Assembly: GCA_934155265.1 (NCBI GenBank)
Contig: CAKPGU010000013.1
Span: 1-51,057 of the forward strand
DNA length: 51,057 nucleotides
Direction: 5' to 3'
Source: an uncultured Clostridia bacterium
GTDB lineage: Bacteria > Bacillota > Clostridia > TANB77 > CAG-508
Positions 17,540 through 24,625 of this stretch are shown in pieces. Within the stretch, counting starts at the first letter, position 1. Each line of letters begins with the position of its first letter. The notes below the pieces were generated by a model. That model saw only the letters and a program-made list of their open reading frames with translations. It made no database searches and was not told where the DNA came from. Both the position numbers and the translations under genes were made by a program.

Positions 17540-18142
17540 TTATGGATTACATTTCGAACATGCTGTGTATCCTTTAGCTTTAGCTGTATTGATATCTATA
17601 GAGATTTTACTATTTTTCAAGTAAGAACAACTACTTCTGTGGTATTTATTACCAGTTTTAGTTATATATACAGTAGTTCCTTGCGAATCTAAATTAACAG
17701 TTGGAGTAGATGTGTTAGTTAAAGATTTTTGAGTTGTACTACTAGAAGTGTTAGAAGATTGTGTATTAGTAGCAGACGATTTGCTAGAAGAAATCTTTTG
17801 AGCTTCTTCTAACTTTTTGTTAAGCTCGTTTTTCTCATTCTCTAAAGTACTTTTTTCATTTTCTAAATTTATCTTTTCTTCTTTTAATTTTTCGTTTTCA
17901 TTTTCAAGAGATTTTATATTTTCAGAAAGACTTGTGATTTCACTTTCATTACCTTCAACTTTTTCATTTAATGTAGCAATTTGTGAGTTTAAGTCTTTAA
18001 TTTCATTCAAATATTGGCTTATATCCTTAGGAATTGCAAAAGAACATAAAGCACAAAATAAGAAGAATAGTAGTGTTATAATAACTATATTTAATATTGT
18101 ATTTATAGTTTTATTGTTGTTTTTGTTCTTGAAGAAATTCAT
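17540..18142 (-). CDS. Membrane-anchored coiled-coil protein with Ada-like cysteine domain
   Basis: The 200-aa protein has one membrane helix near the N-terminus (residues 14-36), a long Leu/Glu/Asn coiled coil (about 38-115), a Ser/Thr-rich linker (116-150) and a C-terminal 45-residue domain with YHRSSCSYLK and ACSKC, resembling the small Ada metal-binding-like domain found on many Firmicute surface and phage proteins. It lies between integrase and repressor in a position that is expressed in lysogens, which suggests lysogenic conversion or superinfection exclusion; that role is inference. GGGTGATAA-type sequence precedes the start. Confidence 0.7.
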   Translation of the reverse strand: MNFFKNKNNNKTINTILNIVIITLLFFLFCALCSFAIPKDISQYLNEIKDLNSQIATLNEKVEGNESEITSLSENIKSLENENEKLKEEKINLENEKSTLENEKNELNKKLEEAQKISSSKSSATNTQSSNTSSSTTQKSLTNTSTPTVNLDSQGTTVYITKTGNKYHRSSCSYLKNSKISIDINTAKAKGYTACSKCNP

Positions 18143-18156
18143 ATATTATCACCCTT

Positions 18157-18795
18157 TTATTTATTAATTTCCATTTTTCCAACGTATTTACCTAAAATTT
18201 TAATTGTTGTGTTTTTATTATATACTTGTGTTTTAAAACTATCATCATTAGACTCTGGTTCTAGTATAATCATATCACCTTGTCTAGTAAATTTTTTTAA
18301 TGTAGCATCATACCCATTTACTAAAACTACAGCAATTTCTCCATCTTCAACTATATCTTGCTTATGAATTAATGCAAAAGCACCATTTCTAATAATTTTA
18401 TTCATACTTTCACCATTTACTCGTAAGAAGAAGTGCTCTTCGGGGTTTACTATTCCCATCAAGTCAGGGTCAAGTGGTAATCTTCCTTCAATACATTCCT
18501 CTGCCCAGTTAGGTTGTCCTGCTGATATTTGTCCATAAACAGGACACATATAAAATTTTTTATCAGATTCATCTATATTAGAAGTATTATTTTTTGCATC
18601 TGATTTGCCTAACAGGTAATCTGTACTGCAATTTAATATTTCAGATAACTTATTTAAAATTTCAATAGATGGCATATTCTTATCATTTTCATAATTAGCA
18701 ATATTAGAACGTGATGTGTTAATTCTTTTTGCAAGTTCTTCTTGTGTCATATCGTGTTCTTGTCTAATTTTTTTTAAATTATTTCCAAAGCTCAT
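18157..18795 (-). CDS. CI-type repressor with LexA-like peptidase domain
   Basis: The 212-aa protein maintains lysogeny. Residues 5-62 are an XRE helix-turn-helix (MTQEELAKRINTSRSNIANYE); the C-terminal half is an S24 peptidase with cleavage pair Ala-Gly in QISAGQPN, nucleophile Ser in VNGESMN and Lys in ATLKKF. This implies RecA-stimulated self-cleavage on DNA damage. AAAGGAG precedes the ATG. Its promoter faces that of cro across a 150-base operator region. Confidence 0.93.
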   Translation of the reverse strand: MSFGNNLKKIRQEHDMTQEELAKRINTSRSNIANYENDKNMPSIEILNKLSEILNCSTDYLLGKSDAKNNTSNIDESDKKFYMCPVYGQISAGQPNWAEECIEGRLPLDPDLMGIVNPEEHFFLRVNGESMNKIIRNGAFALIHKQDIVEDGEIAVVLVNGYDATLKKFTRQGDMIILEPESNDDSFKTQVYNKNTTIKILGKYVGKMEINK

Positions 18796-18816
18796 AACAG
18801 TACTCCTTTCAAGTAA

Positions 18817-18845
18817 ATTATAACATTTCGATGTCAGTTTTGCAA
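18817..18845 (-). promoter_or_regulatory. Promoter of the CI repressor
   Basis: On the minus strand TTGCAA and TATAAT lie 17 bases apart; the spacer contains TGTCAG read on the plus strand, a half of the repeated operator-like motif. Confidence 0.75.
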
Positions 18846-18884
18846 ACTTTTTTGTAAAAAAACAAAAAAATTTTGCAAAAAGTA

Positions 18885-18913
18885 TTGACAGTCAAACAAA
18901 CATAATATATAAT
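18885..18913 (+). promoter_or_regulatory. Early rightward promoter (cro)
   Basis: Perfect TTGACA and TATAAT with a 17-base spacer, 33 bases before the cro start. Operator-like repeats overlap both boxes. Confidence 0.85.
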
Positions 18914-18929
18914 GTCAGCAGAACAAACA
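18886..18929 (+). promoter_or_regulatory. Operator-like direct repeats O1 and O2
   Basis: TGACAGTCAAACAAACA (18886-18902) and TGTCAGCAGAACAAACA (18913-18929) are direct repeats 27 bases apart that bracket the early promoter. A third copy is at 19137. They are probable CI/Cro binding sites. Confidence 0.65.
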
Positions 18930-18945
18930 AAGAGGAGGTGAGAAA

Positions 18946-19161
18946 ATGAGAGAAAAACTTATAGAGATTAGAACTAAAAAAGGGTATACGCAAGAGCAGA
19001 TGGCCAATGAATTGAATGTGGCAAGAACAACTTATACAGGTTATGAAAAAGGGAATGTTGCTCCATCTTTAGAAGTTGCATTGAATATAAAAAGAATATT
19101 GAAATATAAAAATGACGATATTTTTTTAAATTCTAATGTCAGCGAAACAAACATAAAATAA
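18946..19161 (+). CDS. Cro-like XRE regulator
   Basis: The 71-aa protein is a single helix-turn-helix domain (YTQEQMANELNVARTTYTGYEKG, residues 15-37). It is divergent from the CI gene and first in the early operon, the position of Cro. GAGGAGGTGAG precedes the ATG. A third operator-like repeat overlaps its last codons. Confidence 0.9.
   Translation: MREKLIEIRTKKGYTQEQMANELNVARTTYTGYEKGNVAPSLEVALNIKRILKYKNDDIFLNSNVSETNIK
19137..19153 (+). promoter_or_regulatory. Operator-like repeat O3 inside the end of cro
   Basis: TGTCAGCGAAACAAACA matches O2 at 15 of 17 positions. It encodes part of Val-Ser-Glu-Thr-Asn in cro, so it could give feedback or roadblock control. Confidence 0.55.
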
Positions 19162-19189
19162 TTACAATTCAAAGAGAGGAGATGAGAGG

Positions 19190-19381
19190 ATGGAAGGAAA
19201 TAGACTAAATAAAGTAGAGATAATTAGAAAAAATGGTCAAACAAAAATTAGAATTAATAATCAAGAGGTTAATTTTGTGGGAAAGTATTCGATAATACAA
19301 GATATAGATATTGAGAACGGAATACCAATGCTTGAAATAAAAATGGCTATAGATGAAAAAAACTCAAGTATAACCATTTAA
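19190..19381 (+). CDS. Small phage early protein (63 aa)
   Basis: Not recognised by function. The sequence is beta-rich (KVEIIRKNGQTKIRINNQEV), resembling short early-operon proteins seen near Cro in Firmicute prophages. GAGGAGATGAG precedes the start. It is followed by a gene on the opposite strand. Confidence 0.7.
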   Translation: MEGNRLNKVEIIRKNGQTKIRINNQEVNFVGKYSIIQDIDIENGIPMLEIKMAIDEKNSSITI

Positions 19382-19385
19382 TTAA

Positions 19386-19703
19386 TTAAGGGATAAATTT
19401 TGCAATAAAATCTGTAAGTTCAACCAAGCCATTTTTAAAACGATTTTCCATGTAAATTATAGCATTGCTGGTAAGTATGAAACTACCTTCAATGTATAGT
19501 TTTATAAAGTCATTATTTTTTAGCTCGGTTAAATCTGACATAAAATCTCGCATATTTACATCAGGGAAAAGTTCTTCAAATTTTGACGAGTTAAATAAAG
19601 AAGCATCAGCCTTGCATACATTATTTTTTCTACGAGAAAGATATTCTTTATATATTAGGCATAAAGTTTTATCTGCATCTTTAGATAAGATAATATTAGG
19701 CAC
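19386..19703 (-). CDS. Leftward small protein, winged-helix-like (105 aa)
   Basis: The GTG at 19703 follows AAAGGTGGTGA by six bases on the minus strand and gives PNIILSKDADKTLCLIYKEYLSRR. The pattern of short helices followed by a beta pair (NDFIKLYIEGSFILTSNAIIYMENR) recalls YjcQ-like winged-helix phage proteins. It is opposed to the early operon and shares a 21-base promoter-leader with the CI gene, so it is probably expressed in lysogens. Confidence 0.65.
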   Translation of the reverse strand: MPNIILSKDADKTLCLIYKEYLSRRKNNVCKADASLFNSSKFEELFPDVNMRDFMSDLTELKNNDFIKLYIEGSFILTSNAIIYMENRFKNGLVELTDFIAKFIP

Positions 19704-19727
19704 AACAAATCACCACCTTTCAAGCAA

Positions 19728-19756
19728 ATTATAACAGGTGGAAATCAAAAAGTAAA
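19728..19756 (-). promoter_or_regulatory. Promoter of the leftward small gene
   Basis: On the minus strand TTTACT and TATAAT are 17 bases apart. The region from the -10 box to the ribosome site (19716-19736) is identical at 20 of 21 bases with that of the CI gene (18805-18825). Confidence 0.7.
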
Positions 19757-19768
19757 GGAGATGAGGAA

Positions 19769-20014
19769 ATGCCAATACCTAAATATGTTTCTGCTGAGGA
19801 ATATAGCAGACAATCTGGAATAGGAGTTGAAGAAGTCAAGCGATTATGCAGAACTAATCAATTAAAACATTTTATGACAGAAGGTGGATACTACAAAATA
19901 GCAACTGATAGTGATTCTGTTCCAAAAGAACTATTTGAAAAAGAAAAAAAGAAAAGGATTGAAGCAGAAACAACAATACAATTATTACAAAAGATTTTAA
20001 TAGAAAGGAGTTGA
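19769..20014 (+). CDS. Small HTH protein, excisionase-like
   Basis: The 81-aa protein begins VSAEEYSRQSGIGVEEVKRLCRTNQLKHFMTEGGYYKI, a MerR/excisionase-type helix-turn-helix with a wing, then a Lys/Glu coiled tail. Such proteins control excision or transcription. AAAGGAGATGAGG precedes the ATG. Confidence 0.65.
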   Translation: MPIPKYVSAEEYSRQSGIGVEEVKRLCRTNQLKHFMTEGGYYKIATDSDSVPKELFEKEKKKRIEAETTIQLLQKILIERS

Positions 20015-20021
20015 TAAACAA

Positions 20022-20192
20022 ATGAAAAACATGATTAAAGGCTTAATATTTTGGATCATAGCATTAGCATTTATATTTGTAATGTGGACAATAGCAGAAG
20101 CATTATCAAAAATAGTAACAATCAACATGATAATGAATTTAGTTTATGTATTGCTAGGAATTAGCATTGTATACATATTAAAGAATTTTTAG
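20022..20192 (+). CDS. Small two-helix membrane protein (56 aa)
   Basis: The peptide is almost wholly hydrophobic with two membrane segments (LIFWIIALAFIFVMWTIA and MNLVYVLLGISIVYILK). GAAAGGAG stands upstream. Similar short membrane proteins occur in phage early operons; function unknown. Confidence 0.65.
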   Translation: MKNMIKGLIFWIIALAFIFVMWTIAEALSKIVTINMIMNLVYVLLGISIVYILKNF

Positions 20193-20208
20193 AAAGGAAG
20201 TGAGAAAG

Positions 20209-20442
20209 ATGTTTAATAGAAAACAAAAAGAAATAGATAACTTAAATGCAAGATGTATTGAATTAGCAAGAATGGTAAGAAAATTAAAAAACGAAAATGC
20301 AGATTTAAGATGTGAAATAGATGAAAAAGAAGATACATTAAAACTAGTAAACAAGTTAATGACATGTAATCAGTATGAAAACGATCAAGTAATTAGAAAT
20401 AAAATAATAGAGTTAACAAGCGACTACCAATCAATTTGTTAA
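20209..20442 (+). CDS. Small coiled-coil phage protein (77 aa)
   Basis: The first 55 residues form a coiled coil (IDNLNARCIELARMVRKLKNENADLRCEIDE broken into heptads). The ATG at 20209 is preferred to GTG at 20200 because AAAGGA needs spacing. Function unknown. Confidence 0.6.
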   Translation: MFNRKQKEIDNLNARCIELARMVRKLKNENADLRCEIDEKEDTLKLVNKLMTCNQYENDQVIRNKIIELTSDYQSIC

Positions 20443-20525
20443 CTCAAATCAAAAATATTTATATAAATACTCTCTTTGGATATTATAGCATAATTTTTCA
20501 AAGAGAGCAAGGAAAGGAATGTAAA

Positions 20526-20753
20526 ATGGAAAAAATAACAGGAATATCAAGAAAAGTTGATGAACTTGGGAGAGTTGTAATACCAAAAGAGCTAAGAAAA
20601 AACTTAGGAATTGAAGAGGGAGACTTAATTGAAATTAGCTTAAAAGGACATGATGTAATTTTAAGAAAAGTAAATCAAAAATGTTGCATAGGATGTGGAC
20701 AAGTAGTGGATTTAAAAGATAAATTTTGCAAAAATTGTGGAAAGGAACAATAA
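20526..20753 (+). CDS. AbrB-type regulator fused to a zinc ribbon
   Basis: The 75-aa protein has a complete AbrB swapped-hairpin DNA-binding domain (ISRKVDELGRVVIPKELRK, residues 5-23, to about 50) and then CCIGCGQ...CKNCGKEQ, a short zinc ribbon. SpoVT/AbrB domains bind DNA as dimers and act as transition-state regulators. The ATG at 20526 follows AAAGGAATG. It may control phage or host genes; the target is unknown. Confidence 0.85.
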   Translation: MEKITGISRKVDELGRVVIPKELRKNLGIEEGDLIEISLKGHDVILRKVNQKCCIGCGQVVDLKDKFCKNCGKEQ

Positions 20754-20755
20754 AA

Positions 20756-20869
20756 ATGGACGATGACGGAGACATATTTGCATTAATAAATGAAGAGTGC
20801 GAGTTAGATGATGAATGGTTAAAAGAAAAGGAGAGAGAACAATGGAAGAAAACAAATACTCTGAAATAA
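20756..20869 (+). CDS. Small acidic protein (37 aa)
   Basis: The acidic peptide MDDDGDIFALINEECELDD plus a basic tail starts 2 bases after the AbrB gene stop, with GGAAAGGAACAA upstream, and overlaps the next gene. Function unknown. Confidence 0.5.
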   Translation: MDDDGDIFALINEECELDDEWLKEKEREQWKKTNTLK

Positions 20870-20997
20870 TAAAAGGATATACATTCGAGCAACTTGTGTA
20901 TGAAAGAGCAATATTAGACAAAGAAAAAGACAATGTATACATAAAAGACAGAGAACTTAAAGAAGAATTTAAAAGAAGATTAGTCGGAGAAAAATAA
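20842..20997 (+). CDS. Small helical protein (51 aa)
   Basis: The ATG at 20842 follows AAAGGAGAG and overlaps the previous gene in another frame. The protein is charged and helical (YTFEQLVYERAILDKEKDN). Function unknown. Confidence 0.55.
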   Translation: MEENKYSEIIKGYTFEQLVYERAILDKEKDNVYIKDRELKEEFKRRLVGEK

Positions 20998-20998
20998 A

Positions 20999-21052
20999 AT
21001 GGATTATTTAGATTTAATAGATATAAAAAATAATAATTATGGAGGAAATTAA
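20999..21052 (+). CDS. Possible leader peptide (17 aa)
   Basis: A short frame MDYLDLIDIKNNNYGGN overlaps the previous stop (AAATGG) and ends inside the ribosome site region of the ATPase gene at 21054. It may couple translation or be chance. Confidence 0.25.
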   Translation: MDYLDLIDIKNNNYGGN

Positions 21053-21053
21053 A

Positions 21054-21764
21054 ATGGGATTAGCAAAAAAAGCTACACTAGATGATGTTAATTTAAAAAT
21101 AATGGTTTGGGGAGAAAGTGGAAGTGGCAAGAGTAGATTTGCATTATCTTCTCCAAGCCCAATAGTAATAGATTTAGAAGGTAGTACAAGGTTATATGCA
21201 GAGCAGTTTGATTTTTATAAGGCAGAGGTAGACAAAACAAATAGTAGAGCGGGTAATCCTGCTTCATTAACAGTAAACTTGATAGAAGAAATTTTGCAAG
21301 GAGAATATCCTGATAGAAAAACCTTAGTAGTAGACCCTGTGACAGATTTACTAGACTGTATAGAAGATGTAAGTGCTAAAAAATATGAGCAAATGATAGG
21401 AAAAAAAGTAGGAGAATTAAATCAATTACAAAAAACAAAATGGTATGCATATCGTAGAGAGATGGCAAGAACAGTTTTGAATCAATTGAAAGATGTCCCT
21501 ATGAACTTGATATTAGTGGCAAGAGCCAAAAATGTGTGGGATACAAAAGATGGAAAAATGCAACCAGTCGGTCTTACATATGATGCATTAGACATAGTGG
21601 AATATTTAATGGATATAGTAATTCAATTAGAAAAAACAGGTGAAGAAACAAAAGCAATTGTAAAAAAATCAAGAATAGGTAATTTACCAAAAGTCTTGGA
21701 AGTTAAGGATTATTCAACAATAGAAGATGCACTGAAAAATAATAATAAAAAATTAGCAGAATAG
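21054..21764 (+). CDS. Phage AAA ATPase, Sak4-like recombinase
   Basis: The 236-aa protein has Walker A WGESGSGKSRFAL near residue 20-30, Walker B KTLVVDPVTDLLD, and the AAA_24 arrangement (PF13479) typical of phage nucleotide-binding proteins. Sak4-type members are RecA-core single-strand annealing or recombination proteins. GGAGGAAAT precedes the ATG at 21054. Its location before replication genes fits a recombination module. Confidence 0.85.
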   Translation: MGLAKKATLDDVNLKIMVWGESGSGKSRFALSSPSPIVIDLEGSTRLYAEQFDFYKAEVDKTNSRAGNPASLTVNLIEEILQGEYPDRKTLVVDPVTDLLDCIEDVSAKKYEQMIGKKVGELNQLQKTKWYAYRREMARTVLNQLKDVPMNLILVARAKNVWDTKDGKMQPVGLTYDALDIVEYLMDIVIQLEKTGEETKAIVKKSRIGNLPKVLEVKDYSTIEDALKNNNKKLAE

Positions 21765-21771
21765 GTGGAAT

Positions 21772-22092
21772 ATGAAAAGTCAATTTGAAGAAATATGTCA
21801 AGAAGATTGTAAACAATTTAGAGATTTATTTAGTAGATACAAAAGAAAAAGAGTAGAAGATTTAGAAGAATTACATAGCATATCAACTCTAGCACTTATA
21901 TTAGCTCAAAGATGGTGTGAAATACAAAGTAACGCATCTATTATAGCTAAAGAAAACGGATTAAGTAAAACCGATTTTCAGCAATGGGCATATCAACATT
22001 ATAGAAATTTACAAGAAATGCACATAGACTGCAGAAGTTTATATAAATGTGCCAGAGAAGATTTAAAAGCAAATTTAATGATGGAGAATTAG
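21772..22092 (+). CDS. Hypothetical phage protein (106 aa)
   Basis: Helical, with four cysteines and a segment that may form a helix-turn-helix (ASIIAKENGLSKTDFQQWAYQ). It starts 7 bases after the ATPase. Function unknown; a DNA-binding role is possible. Confidence 0.6.
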   Translation: MKSQFEEICQEDCKQFRDLFSRYKRKRVEDLEELHSISTLALILAQRWCEIQSNASIIAKENGLSKTDFQQWAYQHYRNLQEMHIDCRSLYKCAREDLKANLMMEN

Positions 22093-22094
22093 CA

Positions 22095-22472
22095 ATGATA
22101 GTAACTGATTTAAGCCAAAGTTTCCATCCTGTTCCAAAAGAGAGTGGCCGAAATGACAAAAAGAAGGCCGAAGGTGGACAAAAAAAAGAGTTTTGCATAA
22201 TGCCAAAAAGCAAATTATATAGCACAGTAAGAACAGAAATATACTGCGAAAGGCATGAGGTTTATTTTTCAAAAGCTTACAGGCAAAAGAGTGTAAATGA
22301 TGGCTTGATAGTATTTTTGAAAAGAGAAAGCCATCGTGGAACGAGTGGAGTACATGGCAAGAATGGAGACAAATTAAATAGACAATTAAAGAGATTAGCA
22401 GAAAAAGCATGGACAAGCTATTACAAGAAAACAAAAGAAGAATTTATAGAAAGATTTGGAAAAGCAAATTAG
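22095..22472 (+). CDS. Phage HNH-like nuclease or recombination protein (125 aa)
   Basis: The C-terminal 85 residues match a pattern common in Firmicute phages: C-x-R-H-E-V-Y, then DGLIVFLKRESHRG, GVHGKNGDKLNRQLKRLAEKAW, and YYKKTKEEFIERFGK. The Cys/His positions resemble a degenerate HNH fold, so a nuclease role is plausible but inferred. The ATG at 22095 follows GGAG by nine bases, 2 bases after the previous stop. Confidence 0.6.
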   Translation: MIVTDLSQSFHPVPKESGRNDKKKAEGGQKKEFCIMPKSKLYSTVRTEIYCERHEVYFSKAYRQKSVNDGLIVFLKRESHRGTSGVHGKNGDKLNRQLKRLAEKAWTSYYKKTKEEFIERFGKAN

Positions 22473-22484
22473 GAGGAATTGAAA

Positions 22485-22913
22485 GTGGGAAATATAGTAG
22501 GAATTGATTTAAACATAGATGATAACTATCTAAATGAAGCTGTAAAAAGCATTGTAATGACAGGAATTGCAGAGTCTTTAGACAAAGAAAAAATTGTTAA
22601 TGGTCTAGTAAAAACTGTATTAGAAACAAAAGTAGATGAAGAAGGAAAAATAAGTAGTTATAGTAGAGACAACAGGTACACACTTTTAGAAGTGTATGTA
22701 AACAACATAATTAGAGAAATAGTTAAAGAAGAAATGAAAAAGTTAGTGGAAGAAAAAAGGCCTAAAATGCAAGAGATTATTAGAAGAGAGTTAAATAAGA
22801 AAGCAACATTGGATAAATTTGTAGATGCTTTTATAAGCAATAATTTAGACAATTTAGACAATAATTGGAAAACAAAGATAAGTGTTGAATATGAAAAAAA
22901 TAAAGAATACTAA
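22485..22913 (+). CDS. Hypothetical phage protein (142 aa)
   Basis: The GTG at 22485 is 8 bases after AGGAGG. The protein is charged, mainly helical, without motifs I recognise; YSRDNRYTLLEVYVNNIIREIV is the most conserved-looking part. It lies between recombination and replication genes. A hairpin (CTAGGGTAGA with TCTACCCTA) at 22918-22942 follows and may end or attenuate transcription. Confidence 0.6.
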   Translation: MGNIVGIDLNIDDNYLNEAVKSIVMTGIAESLDKEKIVNGLVKTVLETKVDEEGKISSYSRDNRYTLLEVYVNNIIREIVKEEMKKLVEEKRPKMQEIIRRELNKKATLDKFVDAFISNNLDNLDNNWKTKISVEYEKNKEY

Positions 22914-22965
22914 ACAGCTAGGGTAGACACAACATCTACCCTAATATTTTACGAAAGGAGAAAAA

Positions 22966-23955
22966 ATGAAAGACCCAGCTTTTTTATTTTATAGTAGTGA
23001 TTTCTTATCTGGAACAATGCTAATGACAGATGAAGAAATAGGTCAATATATAAAGTTACTATGTTTACAACATCAAAAAGGACATCTAAAAGAAAAAGAT
23101 ATACTAAACATATGTAAGGTATATAACGAAGATATTTTCTCCAAATTTATAAAAGATGAAGAAGGAAATTACTATAATGAGAGATTAGAATATGAAGCTA
23201 ATAAAAGAAAAGCATATTCTGAAAGTAGAAGAAATAACAGAAATAAGGTTGATAATACAAACACTTGTATTTACTTAATAAAAGATATGTTGACAGGTCT
23301 TACAAAGATAGGAAGTTCAAATAAACCAGAAAGAAGATTGGTAGAACTTAAAAATCAATATCAAAATGAGAATCTTATGCTAATAGCTTATGCAGAAAAT
23401 GTGGAACAAAAGTTAGAAGCAGAGTTACACAATATGTATAAAGAGAAAAATCAGGTTAATGAATGGTTTAAATTATCAGAAGATGACATATCAAAAATTA
23501 TAAAAAACAATCATATGAAACTACATATGAATAATCATATGTATAAACATATGGGAAATGAAAATGCAAATGAAAATATAAATATAAATAAAAATAATAA
23601 AAAAGTAAATGACAGTTGTGTTAACGATTTACAAGATATTATTGATTTTTATAACGAAAATATAGGATTAATAACACCTTATGGACTTGAAGTATTATCA
23701 AGTTATGGTGAAGAAATGGACAAGGAATTGATTATATTAGCAATGAAAAAGTCTGTAGAAGCTAATAAAAGGACGATTCAGTACATAAAAGCAATATTAA
23801 ACAACTGGTCTAAACAAGGAATAAAAACTGTGTTAGATGCAGAACAGGAAGATAGGAGATTTAGAGAAAAAGACAACAAACCTGAAATAAAAGAGACACA
23901 AGAAGAAAGAATAGCAAGACTAAAGAAAGAGTGGGGCGTCGAAGATGAAAATTGA
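22966..23955 (+). CDS. Replication initiator: DnaD-like with inserted GIY-YIG domain
   Basis: The 329-aa protein begins as DUF1376/phage initiator proteins do (KDPAFLFYSSDFLSGTMLMTDEE, winged helix to about 90). Residues 101-180 are a T5orf172-type GIY-YIG domain (IYLIKD...TKIGSSNKPERRL...EAELH, with Arg 123/124 and Glu 153 as likely catalytic residues). Residues 222-290 are a DnaD-like C-terminal domain ending YIKAILNNWSKQGIKT. DnaD-like proteins load the helicase at the origin. The DNA coding for residues 183-197 holds four 12-bp iterons. AAAGGAG precedes the ATG and the helicase-loader gene overlaps the stop. Confidence 0.85.
   Translation: MKDPAFLFYSSDFLSGTMLMTDEEIGQYIKLLCLQHQKGHLKEKDILNICKVYNEDIFSKFIKDEEGNYYNERLEYEANKRKAYSESRRNNRNKVDNTNTCIYLIKDMLTGLTKIGSSNKPERRLVELKNQYQNENLMLIAYAENVEQKLEAELHNMYKEKNQVNEWFKLSEDDISKIIKNNHMKLHMNNHMYKHMGNENANENININKNNKKVNDSCVNDLQDIIDFYNENIGLITPYGLEVLSSYGEEMDKELIILAMKKSVEANKRTIQYIKAILNNWSKQGIKTVLDAEQEDRRFREKDNKPEIKETQEERIARLKKEWGVEDEN
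23512..23615 (+). other. Candidate prophage origin of replication
   Basis: CATATG occurs at 23512, 23524, 23536 and 23548, an exact 12-bp period, followed by about 60 bases of A/T with almost no G or C (23558-23612). Iterons plus an unwinding region within the initiator gene is the lambda O arrangement. The motif encodes His-Met pairs, so a coding explanation also exists. Confidence 0.6.
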
Positions 23956-24385
23956 GGAGTTTGATGAAGAAATAAACAAGATAGAAAGATTCTATCAAAA
24001 AGAGAAATCAATAACAGACGAACAAAGACAAATATGGTATAGAGAATTAAGAAATTTAGACATAGAGAGATTTAGATACATAGTAGCACAAATATACAGA
24101 ACATCTAAATTTTTGCCTAAATTGGCTGATATTTTAGAGATAAATGCTAACTTGGGATATTCACAAGCAAAACAAGAACAAAATATAAATAAATGCAAGA
24201 GGTGTAATGGAACAGGCTATATAACATACAAAAAAACAACTAAAAATGGAGCTAATGACATGCTATATGAGTTTGGAGCAATTTGCAGTTGCAGAGCAAA
24301 ACCGAGATATGAAGGTTGGAAAGTAACAGATGAAAGGTATAGAAGTAATTTTTATACACCTTTTGCGGAAGAAGTTGGATTATAA
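23945..24385 (+). CDS. Helicase loader-like protein with zinc motif
   Basis: The 146-aa protein starts within the end of the initiator gene (ATGA-type overlap). Its N-terminal 85 residues resemble the G39P/loader family (KIERFYQKEKSITDEQRQIWYRELRNLDIERFRYIVAQIYRTSKFLPKLADI in short helices); the C-terminal half has CKRCNGTGYI and ICSCRAK, four cysteines likely to bind zinc. It would help load the host DnaB helicase, as no phage helicase gene is present. Confidence 0.7.
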   Translation: MKIEEFDEEINKIERFYQKEKSITDEQRQIWYRELRNLDIERFRYIVAQIYRTSKFLPKLADILEINANLGYSQAKQEQNINKCKRCNGTGYITYKKTTKNGANDMLYEFGAICSCRAKPRYEGWKVTDERYRSNFYTPFAEEVGL

Positions 24386-24400
24386 GGGAGAGTGAAACTA

Positions 24401-24625
24401 ATGAAGATAAATCAAAGACAAAGAATAATAGATTATATAAAGAAATTTGGAAGTATAACAAGTAAAGACGCATACAACGATTTAGGAATAACACAATTAG
24501 CAACACGAATAAAAGAACTAAAAGAAAGAGGTTATGAATTTAAAACAGAGTGGGAAAGTAGCAAAAACAGATATGGCGAAAAAGTAGATTTTAAAAGATA
24601 TTATTTAGCAAAAGGAGAAGAGTAA
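24401..24625 (+). CDS. Winged-helix DNA-binding protein (74 aa)
   Basis: QRQRIIDYIKKFGSITSKDAYNDLGITQLATRIKELK (read in parts) is a clear winged helix, ending with the wing KRYYLAKGEE. This short HTH protein is frequent in Firmicute phages. The ATG at 24401 suits GGGAG spacing. Function unknown beyond DNA binding. Confidence 0.75.
   Translation: MKINQRQRIIDYIKKFGSITSKDAYNDLGITQLATRIKELKERGYEFKTEWESSKNRYGEKVDFKRYYLAKGEE

Noticed and set aside
23512..23553. CRISPR-like short repeats
   Set aside because: Unit is 12 bp without unique spacers of normal length and lies in a coding region; iterons explain it better.
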